This document shows, in pieces, positions 1 through 5,904 of a DNA stretch of 6,885 nt. Each line of letters begins with the position of its first letter. The first letter of the stretch is position 1. A model generated the notes under the pieces. It was not told the DNA's origin, ran no database searches, and saw only the letters and a program-made list of their open reading frames with translations. The position numbers and the translations under genes are program-made. Origin of the DNA: Clostridiaceae bacterium (GTDB lineage: Bacteria; Bacillota; Clostridia; Saccharofermentanales; UBA5734); the NCBI GenBank assembly GCA_012729935.1, contig JAAYBY010000170.1:1-6885 (forward strand). Reading direction: 5' to 3'.

Positions 1-246
1 CTGTATTCGTCTGTTAAGCATTTCACGAAAACAGTAAGGCAGATGATCTCCATGCCCCCTGTGAACCGTCACGCACTGTGCGCATTTACCGTGAAGCCGG
101 CAAGGTTCGGGGCACGGACAATGATCTTTGACTTTTTGCTTTACTTCATTGAGGAATTCCGCCTGCAATGCCTCAGCCTCTTCGTTCTTCCCCTCTTTGA
201 ACAAATCCATTGCCCGGATTTCCATTGGATGATCATCAATTTTCAT
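1..246 (-). CDS. Small cysteine-rich protein (DUF6485-like), partial at left edge
   Basis: The reading frame is open from ATG at 246-244 to the window edge, giving 82 visible residues and no stop, so the C-terminus is missing. The first 40 residues are charged and helix-like (for example MDLFKEGKNEEAEALQAEFL). After them comes a dense cysteine/histidine block with Cys43, Cys45, Cys49, Cys55, Cys58 and Cys72, and with His52, His62, His65 and His68 nearby. The pattern C-x-C-x3-C-x2-H-G-x-C-x2-C-V-x2-H-R, later followed by L-P-x-C-F, resembles from memory the small cysteine-rich DUF6485-type proteins of anaerobic Firmicutes. A zinc or iron-sulfur site is plausible but not proven. The start overlaps the stop of the upstream acetyltransferase (ATGA), and GCAGGT about 8 bases before it can serve as ribosome binding site. 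This suggests translational coupling. The biochemical function is unknown. Confidence 0.75.
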   Translation of the reverse strand, partial: MKIDDHPMEIRAMDLFKEGKNEEAEALQAEFLNEVKQKVKDHCPCPEPCRLHGKCAQCVTVHRGHGDHLPYCFREMLNRRIQ

Positions 247-785
247 GTAGTTACCTGCTTCCCAAAATAAATGGTGTCGATACCGGATCCTCTGTCATCT
301 GGTATCGTTTTGATCCGAAGATATCCTCTTTTTTCCAGCGTATGAATCTGAGCGTCATTCGTTGACCATGTCCGCGTCGTGATTGTTCTTACCTTGGATT
401 GATTAATGATGCGCTGTTCTATTGCATCATACAACAGAGTCAAGGCGCCACGTCCGCGATAATCCGGATGAATGCAGATTGTCGTAATGTAGGCGGCTGG
501 ATTCCATTCCGATGGCACCTGAATGGTGTGCTGATCCTTGTATGACAAAAATCCGATGATCTGACGATCTAACTGAACCAGAAGAAAAGATTGTTGCAGC
601 AGCTCCTGATAGTAGGCTGTCGGTTGGAAATGATCAGAAGTCACCGATTCGCTGATAAACTGCTGCGTTGTGCTTCGCCTTCGTGACAACGGCGGAACGA
701 ATTCGTCCTGGCATAAACATAAAATAGACCAGACAGCTGTTTTCTGCTGTTCAGTCAATGGATGATCTGGTGTGACAATTTCCAT
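243..785 (-). CDS. GNAT family N-acetyltransferase
   Basis: This 180-residue protein should transfer an acetyl group from acetyl-CoA to an unknown amine, and is likely cytoplasmic. Motif A of the GNAT fold lies at residues 101-120 (TTICIHPDYRGRGALTLLYD), with Arg110-Gly111-Arg112-Gly113-Ala114 as the pyrophosphate-binding loop. The end of the fold is seen at residues 139-155 (TWSTNDAQIHTLEKRGY), the usual asparagine plus 'LEKxGY' signature. The length fits single-domain GNATs. The frame stays open back to 1085, but the extra 100 residues are low-quality sequence overlapping the divergent promoter region, so I chose ATG at 785-783, preceded by GCAGGT. A TTG start three codons upstream (794-792), with AGAGGA 8 bases before it, is an alternative. 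It is the first gene of a two-gene unit with the Cys-rich ORF, overlapping by four bases. The substrate cannot be read from the sequence. Confidence 0.9.
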   Translation of the reverse strand: MEIVTPDHPLTEQQKTAVWSILCLCQDEFVPPLSRRRSTTQQFISESVTSDHFQPTAYYQELLQQSFLLVQLDRQIIGFLSYKDQHTIQVPSEWNPAAYITTICIHPDYRGRGALTLLYDAIEQRIINQSKVRTITTRTWSTNDAQIHTLEKRGYLRIKTIPDDRGSGIDTIYFGKQVTT

Positions 786-920
786 ATGCTTCAAACCTGC
801 AATCCTCTGCTGATTCTGTACGCATGCTAACAAGCGTGTTGTCAGACTGTAAAACAGATGGCGCAGCGTCAAACAGATTAAATGACACTTCTGTGAGACA
901 GGCCATCGCTGCTTTCGATC

Positions 921-950
921 ATTATAAACCGTGCTTCCGTTATTTCGCAA
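921..950 (-). promoter_or_regulatory. Probable sigma-A promoter of the GNAT / Cys-rich operon
   Basis: On the minus strand, TTGCGA (950-945) and a perfect TATAAT (926-921) are separated by 18 bases. Transcription would start near 914, leaving an untranslated leader of about 130 bases before the GNAT start at 785. No known riboswitch was recognised in that leader. Confidence 0.45.
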
Positions 951-1011
951 TCTAACACATTCTGCACTTTGGCAGACAAGCACTGGCCGAAAAACAACTG
1001 CTGGCCGTATA

Positions 1012-1020
1012 TGATACAAT
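1012..1020 (+). promoter_or_regulatory. Probable extended -10 promoter of the namA-like gene
   Basis: TGATACAAT reads as an extended -10 element (TG-n-TACAAT). No convincing -35 lies 16-18 bases upstream. The expected start near 1027 would give a leader of about 50 bases. The -10 sits inside an imperfect palindrome whose outer arms are GCCG (1004-1007) and CGGC (1023-1026), a possible operator. Confidence 0.4.
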
Positions 1021-1078
1021 ATCGGCAATGGAAATGATCTGACCCAATTCACTAAACGATCATAATGAGGTGACCGTA

Positions 1079-2113
1079 ATGCCAATTTTCACACCCTTCA
1101 CATTTTCAAATCTCACGTTAAGAAACCGGATTGTTATGTCACCGATGTGCATGAACAGCAGCGACGATTCGGGAACTGTTCAGGAATTTCATCGCATTCA
1201 TTACGGTACACGGGCTTATGGCGGAGCAGGCCTGATACTGCTCGAAGCAACGGCGGTCGAAGGAGCCGGTCGGATCACAAACCGTGACCTGGGAATATGG
1301 AATGAACAACAGGCTGAAGGACTGGCATCGCTCGTAAAAACCATCCACGAAGGTGGGGCTAAAGCGGGTGTTCAGCTGGCCCACGCCGGACGGAAATGCA
1401 CCGTTGATTACGAACAGTCGGTCGCCCCCAGCAGTTTTCACTTCAGTGCGGATTACCGGACACCAGAGGAGCTTACTCAAGATGGAATCGACCGATGCAT
1501 TGAACAATTTAAGCAGGCCGCAAGGCGCGCGTATGCTGCAGAATTTGATGCAATTGAAATTCACGCGGCACACGGTTACCTGATCCATGAGTTTCTCTCA
1601 CCGCTCTCCAACAGGAGAACGGATCAATATAATGGCTCGACCGACAATCGTTTACGTTTTCTCAGAGAAATCATCCAGGCTGTCCGCCAGGTCTGGCCTG
1701 CAGAGAAACCTTTACTGGTTCGACTGTCTGCTTCGGATTATCTGCCTGGCGGCCTAAACATAGATGAAACCATCAGGTTGGTCAATGGGATCAAGGCAGA
1801 TGTCGATCTATTTGATATCAGCAGCGGCGGCCTGCTGCCGACTCCCATAGAAGAGACAACTGGCTATCAGGTCGACTTCGCTGCAGCAATTCGGCAAAAG
1901 GCTCAAGTGCCGGTCATGGCTGTTGGTTTAATCACAACACGGGAGCAATCCGAGAAGATTGTTGCAGACGGACAGGCTGATCTGGTTGCTTTGGGACGTG
2001 AACTGCTGCGAAATCCTTACTGGCCGATTATTTTTGATGCTCAACGAAATGCCCAATCTCACCTGATTCCCAAACCGTATCGACGCGCCTTTGCTGAGGC
2101 GTATCCGAAATAA
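1079..2113 (+). CDS. namA: NADPH dehydrogenase / ene-reductase of the old yellow enzyme family (YqjM/NamA type)
   Basis: This 344-residue FMN enzyme is predicted to use NADPH to reduce activated C=C bonds (enals, enones, nitro compounds); the physiological substrate is usually unknown. It aligns by eye along its whole length with Bacillus subtilis YqjM (338 residues). Recognisable blocks are the N-terminal LRNRIVMSPMC with Cys24 (equivalent to YqjM Cys26, which tunes the flavin), QLAHAGRK at 99-106, the substrate-anion pair His162/His165 with Tyr167 in HAAHGYLIHEFLSPLSN, and the phosphate-binding GRELLRNP at 306-313. Oddly, Asn26 stands where YqjM has the substrate-contacting Tyr28. A C-terminal Arg-Arg (335-336) may supply the 'arginine finger' of this class. 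I chose ATG at 1079 because GAGGTG ends 6 bases before it; a GTG at 1070 is in frame but lies within that ribosome binding site. The gene ends in tandem stops TAA TAG and appears monocistronic. Confidence 0.95.
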   Translation: MPIFTPFTFSNLTLRNRIVMSPMCMNSSDDSGTVQEFHRIHYGTRAYGGAGLILLEATAVEGAGRITNRDLGIWNEQQAEGLASLVKTIHEGGAKAGVQLAHAGRKCTVDYEQSVAPSSFHFSADYRTPEELTQDGIDRCIEQFKQAARRAYAAEFDAIEIHAAHGYLIHEFLSPLSNRRTDQYNGSTDNRLRFLREIIQAVRQVWPAEKPLLVRLSASDYLPGGLNIDETIRLVNGIKADVDLFDISSGGLLPTPIEETTGYQVDFAAAIRQKAQVPVMAVGLITTREQSEKIVADGQADLVALGRELLRNPYWPIIFDAQRNAQSHLIPKPYRRAFAEAYPK

Positions 2114-2148
2114 TAGCTGTCGATTTCCGACAGGCAGTCTGCTATTTT
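2112..2148 (+). terminator. Possible bidirectional terminator between namA and tauB
   Basis: Just after the namA stop, TGTCG (2118-2122) and CGACA (2128-2132) pair around a 5-base loop. AATAGC (2112-2117) and GCTATT (2141-2146) can extend this as an outer stem with an 8-base bulge. The following tract is only TTTT, so termination would be weak. The structure could also act on the convergent tau transcript. The rest of this 109-base gap shows nothing clear. Confidence 0.4.
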
Positions 2149-2222
2149 AAAAACAACCCCACAGGTCTGAACTCAGCAGATCATTATTTTGGTTTCATCA
2201 GCGGTGGCTTCCTGAAATCCAA

Positions 2223-3023
2223 TCAGGTAATGCTTTCGAAGATTTCATCCCTCAGGGCAACATATTCCTGCGAAATAGCAACACGTCCGGTTTCAGACCG
2301 CAACGCAGTATCGGTAAAGGTGACTTCATGCATTTGTTCAATTGTACCGGGGCCCGGCGACATGACCAGCAAACGAGTGCCAAGTGACAACGCCTCATCA
2401 ATATCGTGGGTAATCATAAGGATGGTGCGTTTTTCATGATGCCAGATTGAGCGGACCAGACTCTGCATTTGGATACGGGTAACGGCATCAAGCGAGCCAA
2501 AAGGCTCATCCATCAGGATCACACGTGGTTCATTGGCTAAAACACGTGCCAGAGCAACCCGTTGTTTCATGCCGCCCGACAGCTCATATGTTTTTTTATC
2601 GGCAAAAGCTGTTAAATTCATTTCCTTTAGATACCGATCGCTGATTGTGCGGCAGTCTTCACGCGAAACGCCCTGCATTCTGGGACCAAAGGCTACATTA
2701 TCCCGGACATTCATCCATGGATACAGTGTCTCTGCCTGAAAGACCACTCCGCGCTCGCGATCCGGTCCTAAAATCGGTTCACCTTCCATCAGCGCTAATC
2801 CTTCAGCTGGCTGAAAAAAACCGGCAAGAAGTCCGAGAATAGTACTTTTCCCGCACCCGGATGGTCCAAGCACACATAAAAATTCATGTGGAAAGACAGC
2901 CAGATTGATATCTCGAATCGCCTCGATTTCATCTTTCCTCGCCTGATAGGTATGAGAGACGTTGCGAAGTTCAAGAATCGGAGTTTGTGTTGTTTGTTCT
3001 TTTGTTGAACAATCTGCCGGCAT
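2223..3023 (-). CDS. tauB: ABC transporter ATP-binding protein, taurine/sulfonate type (TauB/SsuB)
   Basis: This 266-residue cytoplasmic ATPase energises the importer formed with the two genes upstream. All nucleotide-binding motifs are intact: Walker A GPSGCGKST (53-61), Q-loop Gln96 in VVFQAETLYPW, signature LSGGMKQR (148-155), Walker B VILMDEP (168-174), D-loop GSLD (176-179) and switch His206 in ITHD. The 'VFQ...LxPWxNV' wording is typical of the TauB/SsuB/nitrate branch. The frame can open at TTG 3035, overlapping the tauA stop as TTGA, but GAGG lies 6 bases before ATG 3023 and fits that start much better. The gap to tauA is then 8 bases. It is the last gene of the operon. Taurine versus other alkanesulfonates, or another small organic anion, cannot be decided from the ATPase. 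Confidence 0.92.
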   Translation of the reverse strand: MPADCSTKEQTTQTPILELRNVSHTYQARKDEIEAIRDINLAVFPHEFLCVLGPSGCGKSTILGLLAGFFQPAEGLALMEGEPILGPDRERGVVFQAETLYPWMNVRDNVAFGPRMQGVSREDCRTISDRYLKEMNLTAFADKKTYELSGGMKQRVALARVLANEPRVILMDEPFGSLDAVTRIQMQSLVRSIWHHEKRTILMITHDIDEALSLGTRLLVMSPGPGTIEQMHEVTFTDTALRSETGRVAISQEYVALRDEIFESIT

Positions 3024-3031
3024 GGACTTCC

Positions 3032-4099
3032 TCAATTCTGTTCCGACTGCAGCGACTGCTCAATCCATTCAGGATTAACAAAAGCGGCAAAGTCCTCGTA
3101 TGTCGGAATCGATTGAATGGATTGTTGTTCTGCCAGAAAAGCTGCAGTATCATGCATTACCTGTACAAAATGACCCGGGTCAGCAGAAGTCCCCATAAAG
3201 GCTTCGCTCAGCGCTTCCTCGCGCGTTAACCAGAGTGATCCGCTCATTTGCTCGGATGCGACTGTTGTTGGAATTTCAAGCTCGTCACCGGCGATTTGTG
3301 CCGCTTTTTCCGGATCTGCCCGATACAGGTCACCCGCTTTTGCCAGAGCCGATATAAAATCAGCCATCAGGATCGGATATTTTTGCGAAAAACCTTGGCG
3401 AGCCAGCAGAACATTCGCTGTCACCACGCCGCGCTCAGCCATCTCCTCGCTGGAGACAAGTGACAAACCTTCCGCCAGAAGCCGATCAAGCGTTGGCTGC
3501 CAGGTATAAGCCGCGTCAATATCGCCTCGCTCCCAGGCGGCAACAATATCAGCTGTCTGCATATCCAGCAAAGTGACCTGATCTTCGATACCGGCATCCC
3601 GCAGCGCATTCAACAGACTATAATGCGCAGTTGATGCAAAGACAGTCGCAACCTGCCGGCCTGCTAGATCTTCAATACGCTCGATACCGCTGTTTTGGCG
3701 TACTACCAGCTGCTCGGCTTTACCAAGGACTTCGTGGATCCAGACGAGCTCGACTTTGATGCCAGTTGCAAGTGCGATGACGGCATTTGTGTGCCCCATA
3801 GTTGCAAAATCGATGCTGTTCGATAAAAGTGCCTTGTTGGCGTCAACCCCTGAATCAAAGACAATAAACGAACAATCAATGCCTTTGTCTGCAAAATAGT
3901 CTTCAAAATACTGTTCTGCTTTGGCGATGGTTTCATCATTGGGTACTCGAAGGTATCCGATATTGATCTGTTCCGGCCATTCAAAATCGTTATCATCCCG
4001 GCACCCAGCAGGGAAAATGACCAGGCAAAGCATCAGAACGACGATAAGCCATAACCTGGCGGATTTTTTTCTTTGTTGAAAACCGTTGTTTTTTTTCAT
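3032..4099 (-). CDS. tauA: Taurine/sulfonate ABC transporter substrate-binding lipoprotein (TauA family)
   Basis: This 355-residue receptor would capture the substrate outside the membrane. A basic N-terminus (KKNNGFQQRKK), a hydrophobic core (about 16-30) and Cys33 form a lipoprotein signal. The lipobox is Pro-Ala-Gly-Cys, with Pro rather than the usual Leu at -3. The mature part follows E. coli TauA closely: FDSG (81-84), the STAHYSLLNAL block (156-166; TauA has STTHYSLL), AAWERGDIDAAYTW (187-200) and the C-terminal LTREEA...HDTAAFLAEQ region. These TauA-like blocks favour taurine or a related sulfonate over nitrate or thiamine precursors, but the ligand is inferred. The start ATG overlaps the tauC stop (ATGA), with GGAAAGG 6 bases upstream as ribosome binding site. 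Family receptors are periplasmic binding protein type II folds. Confidence 0.92.
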   Translation of the reverse strand: MKKNNGFQQRKKSARLWLIVVLMLCLVIFPAGCRDDNDFEWPEQINIGYLRVPNDETIAKAEQYFEDYFADKGIDCSFIVFDSGVDANKALLSNSIDFATMGHTNAVIALATGIKVELVWIHEVLGKAEQLVVRQNSGIERIEDLAGRQVATVFASTAHYSLLNALRDAGIEDQVTLLDMQTADIVAAWERGDIDAAYTWQPTLDRLLAEGLSLVSSEEMAERGVVTANVLLARQGFSQKYPILMADFISALAKAGDLYRADPEKAAQIAGDELEIPTTVASEQMSGSLWLTREEALSEAFMGTSADPGHFVQVMHDTAAFLAEQQSIQSIPTYEDFAAFVNPEWIEQSLQSEQN

Positions 4100-4905
4100 A
4101 GTTGCCCTTTCCAGTGAATCAGATTCTTTTCAATCAAACGCATAAATATATCGATAAAAACGCCTGTCAGGCCCATCAGAATAATACCGACAAACATCAC
4201 ATTACTCTTTAAATACCGAGAAGCGTCTATTACCATCCAGCCGATACCTGATGTTGCCGCAACCATTTCTGAAGCGACCAGCGTCGTATAGGCTACACCG
4301 ATTGCTGTCCGCAATCCGGTAAAGATGGATGGCATGCATGCGGGGAGCACGATATGTGCGAATACCTGCTGCTGCGTTGCCCCTAATGATCTGGCGCTCA
4401 GCACATAATTGCGGTTGACACCCTTGACCGCTGAAACACAGCTGACATAAATCGGGGCTAACGCGGCCAGGTACAACAGAGTTACCTTTGACGTATCGTC
4501 AATGCCAAGCCACAAGATGAGCAATGTATAATAAGCCAGCGGCGGTAAAGGTCGGTAAAACTGTACAATTGAATCGACAACAGCGCGTACTTTTGAAGAA
4601 TAGCCGCTAAGAAGCCCGAGCGGAATACCCGTTATGACCGCCAACCCGAAGGCCAGGAACAGCCGCCTGAAACTAACACCCAGATGGAGCCAGAGGGAAT
4701 GGTTATTATAGCCCTGATTGAGTATCTGCACAAACGTGCGCCAAACGTCGCGAGGCGTTGGTACCATCACGGATGATACAACTTTGAGTTCTGTAATCAG
4801 CGTCCAGACAAGTAACACAAGAATCCAGGTCAGTAACGTCAAACGTTTCTCAACTGTCCTTGACAGATCGCGCTTTTTTTTGCTTTTTTTATCAGGTCTT
4901 TCCAT
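4096..4905 (-). CDS. tauC: Taurine/sulfonate ABC transporter permease (TauC/SsuC family)
   Basis: This 269-residue inner-membrane subunit forms the translocation path, presumably as a homodimer. After a very basic N-terminus (KKSKKKR) come a first membrane helix (about 22-40) and hydrophobic segments near 81-102, 121-134, 140-160, 196-215 and 235-257. The coupling 'EAA' loop, which contacts the ATPase, is SLGATQQQVFAHIVLP at 173-188. The strongest family marker is YRPLPPLAYYTLLILWLGID (117-136), nearly the same as in E. coli TauC, together with SLWLHLGVSFRR (70-81). It opens the operon: GGAAAG lies 6 bases before the ATG, and the stop overlaps the tauA start. The order permease-receptor-ATPase differs from the tauABCD order of E. 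coli, and no tauD-like dioxygenase is present. Confidence 0.93.
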   Translation of the reverse strand: MERPDKKSKKKRDLSRTVEKRLTLLTWILVLLVWTLITELKVVSSVMVPTPRDVWRTFVQILNQGYNNHSLWLHLGVSFRRLFLAFGLAVITGIPLGLLSGYSSKVRAVVDSIVQFYRPLPPLAYYTLLILWLGIDDTSKVTLLYLAALAPIYVSCVSAVKGVNRNYVLSARSLGATQQQVFAHIVLPACMPSIFTGLRTAIGVAYTTLVASEMVAATSGIGWMVIDASRYLKSNVMFVGIILMGLTGVFIDIFMRLIEKNLIHWKGQL

Positions 4906-4942
4906 GAACCGCTTTCCAGTGATCAGAATTTCATCATAATAA

Positions 4943-4956
4943 ACGTAACGCTACGT
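4943..4956. promoter_or_regulatory. Candidate operator: ACGTA-n4-TACGT palindrome in the tauCAB leader
   Basis: Perfect 5-base arms ACGTA and TACGT flank ACGC. The outer flanks are also partly complementary. The site lies 8-21 bases downstream of the predicted transcription start, a position where a bound repressor would block tauCAB. The regulator is unknown. Confidence 0.35.
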
Positions 4957-4970
4957 ATTTTATTTTTCTG

Positions 4971-4980
4971 ATTATATCAT
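4971..4980 (-). promoter_or_regulatory. Probable extended -10 promoter of tauCAB
   Basis: On the minus strand, ATGATATAAT is a perfect TATAAT with an extended TG-n, while the -35 position is poor (TCGTAT at 17-base spacing). Transcription would begin near 4964 with a leader of about 60 bases. A second TATAAT lies just upstream (4996-4991), 15 bases from a TTGAAC (5017-5012) inside the mntP end. The operon therefore seems to have its own promoter rather than relying on mntP. Confidence 0.5.
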
Positions 4981-4991
4981 GATCTGGAAAA

Positions 4992-5561
4992 TTATACGAT
5001 TATGTTCAAATGTTCAAAAAGAATTTTAACGCCAATCAGGATTAAAACAACGCCGCCTGCCAGTTCTGCCGCATTGCCAAACCGAATGCCCAGTCGACTG
5101 CCGATGAGGACACTGACAAATGACAGAGCAAATGTTGTGATACCGATCAAAAGCAATGCCGGTGCCAGGTTGATATGCAAAAACGCGAAGGTGACTCCGA
5201 CAGCAAGTGCATCGATGCTGGTCGCGACAGCAAGTGTCAACAATTCTTTGTGAGAGCATCTGTCTGGTCCGCCGACGGTACAGCTGCCGCCTCGAGCCAC
5301 GCTGATGATCATTTTCCCGCCGATGACCAGTAGTAAAGCGAATGCAATCCAATGGTCATAGGCTGAAATATATTGCTCAAACTGTCTCCCGGCAAGCCAG
5401 CCGATGAATGGCATGAACGCTTGAAAAAAGCCGAAATAAATGGCTATACGGAAAGCTTTGCGATAACTTTTTTCTTTAAAGGACAACCCCTTGCACAAGG
5501 CAACCGCAAAGGCATCCATTGACAGTCCAACAGCGATCAAAAATAATTCAACAAACCCCAT
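4992..5561 (-). CDS. mntP: Manganese efflux pump MntP
   Basis: This 189-residue membrane protein is predicted to export Mn2+ and protect against manganese overload. Length and sequence match the MntP (formerly YebN, DUF204) family, about 188 residues in E. coli. Two internal repeats are visible, each with a conserved acidic motif within a membrane helix: GLSMDAFAVALCKG (12-25, Asp16) and ATSIDALAVGVTFAFL (113-128, Asp117). Further matches are HWIAFALLLVIGGKMII (70-86) and the C-terminal ELAGGVVLILIGVKIL. Six membrane helices are expected near 4-22, 36-57, 70-88, 106-127, 133-154 and 168-186. A loop with Cys94 and Cys102 lies between helices 3 and 4. The ATG at 5561 is preceded by only a weak ribosome binding site (GGG about 4 bases before, AGGA farther upstream). 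It is transcribed alone or reads through to tauCAB 86 bases downstream. Confidence 0.95.
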   Translation of the reverse strand: MGFVELFLIAVGLSMDAFAVALCKGLSFKEKSYRKAFRIAIYFGFFQAFMPFIGWLAGRQFEQYISAYDHWIAFALLLVIGGKMIISVARGGSCTVGGPDRCSHKELLTLAVATSIDALAVGVTFAFLHINLAPALLLIGITTFALSFVSVLIGSRLGIRFGNAAELAGGVVLILIGVKILFEHLNIIV

Positions 5562-5631
5562 TTGCCCGTTCTCTTTTCCTAATATGCTTCACGCCAGTGC
5601 GACATGGTCTGCACGGTATACAAACGGGTCT

Positions 5632-5640
5632 ATTATAGCA
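5632..5640 (-). promoter_or_regulatory. Probable extended -10 promoter of mntP
   Basis: On the minus strand, TGCTATAAT is a perfect extended -10. The -35 position at 17 bases (CACAAG) is poor; a consensus TTGACA lies only 7 bases upstream of the -10, too close to pair with it. The predicted leader of about 60 bases is too short for a yybP-ykoY manganese riboswitch, and its conserved motif was not found. Confidence 0.5.
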
Positions 5641-5675
5641 AAGCTGTCAACAGACTTGTGTTTCAAATGAATCAT

Positions 5676-5696
5676 TCAGACAAATTGAACGTCTGA
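5676..5696. promoter_or_regulatory. Inverted repeat TCAGAC-n9-GTCTGA upstream of mntP, candidate operator
   Basis: Perfect 6-base arms (5676-5681 and 5691-5696) flank a 9-base spacer. The site lies about 50-70 bases upstream of the predicted mntP start and overlaps the -35 of a plus-strand promoter candidate (TTGAAC, 5685-5690). It could bind a dimeric regulator. It does not match the MntR consensus I know (TTTGCCTTAAGGCAAA type). Confidence 0.3.
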
Positions 5697-5713
5697 TTTA
5701 CTTTTGTGATAAT
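5685..5713 (+). promoter_or_regulatory. Candidate plus-strand promoter divergent from mntP
   Basis: TTGAAC (5685-5690) and GATAAT (5708-5713) are separated by 17 bases, and the -10 has an extended TG-n. Transcription would start near 5720. A second -10 candidate, TATAAT at 5752-5757, has only a poor -35 and would start near 5764. No plus-strand protein gene lies downstream. Confidence 0.35.
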
Positions 5714-5819
5714 TTCATAATCATGCTGTACAATTTGCTGGAAGTTTGTTATATAATAGAGATGGGTCTATTGAAATGAGGTTAACCACGTTTTTCCTCC
5801 ACCCACAAAAGCGAGGCTG

Positions 5820-5853
5820 AAAAAAGAGGTACCTGACTCCATAACAAGCAGGT
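5820..5853 (-). terminator. Second hairpin with T-run, possible terminator of the HerA-like gene
   Basis: On the minus strand, ACCTG (5853-5849) and CAGGT (5835-5831) pair around a 13-base loop, and a run of six T (5825-5820) follows after 5 bases. The stem is short and the gap long for a classic terminator, so efficiency is doubtful. Confidence 0.3.
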
Positions 5854-5854
5854 T

Positions 5855-5899
5855 AAGGGATACACTGATCCGTGTCGGCGGCGCGATCATGTATCCCTT
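5855..5899. terminator. Strong stem-loop after the HerA-like gene
   Basis: AAGGGATACA (5855-5864) and TGTATCCCTT (5890-5899) form a perfect 10-base stem, and GATC/GATC (5867-5870, 5885-5888) can extend it inward with a small bulge around a GC-rich loop. It begins 5 bases after the minus-strand stop codon. On the minus strand no T-run follows directly; on the plus strand TCTTTT follows. It may therefore terminate plus-strand transcription, or protect the 3' end of the HerA-like mRNA. Confidence 0.55.
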
Positions 5900-5904
5900 G
5901 TCTT

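Noticed and set aside
751..906. 51-codon minus-strand ORF (starting MACLTEVSFNLFDAAPS) in another frame of the GNAT leader
   Set aside because: It has no ribosome binding site, starts almost at the predicted transcription start, and overlaps the GNAT coding start. It is more likely a chance frame, although it is long for a leader.
786..1085. N-terminal extension of the GNAT frame up to 1085
   Set aside because: The extra 100 residues show no GNAT similarity, cover the promoter of this operon and the divergent namA promoter, and would make the protein far longer than the family norm.
1139..1588. Minus-strand 149-codon frame inside namA
   Set aside because: It is antisense to the best-supported gene in the window and has no family resemblance; a shadow frame.
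5565..5628. CCCGTT/AACGGG complementary arms spanning the mntP leader, possibly hiding the start region
   Set aside because: Only six bases pair, 52 bases apart, and the distal arm lies at or before the predicted transcription start, so it may not be in the RNA.
5776..5820. 14-residue plus-strand ORF as a real peptide gene
   Set aside because: No Shine-Dalgarno sequence precedes it and no similarity is recognised; kept only as part of the RNA finding.
5785..5830. SAM-I riboswitch-like string GGGTGGAGG on the minus strand
   Set aside because: Only a short part of the core resembles the consensus; the K-turn, the other conserved blocks and the P1 pairing are absent, and it lies far from mntP.
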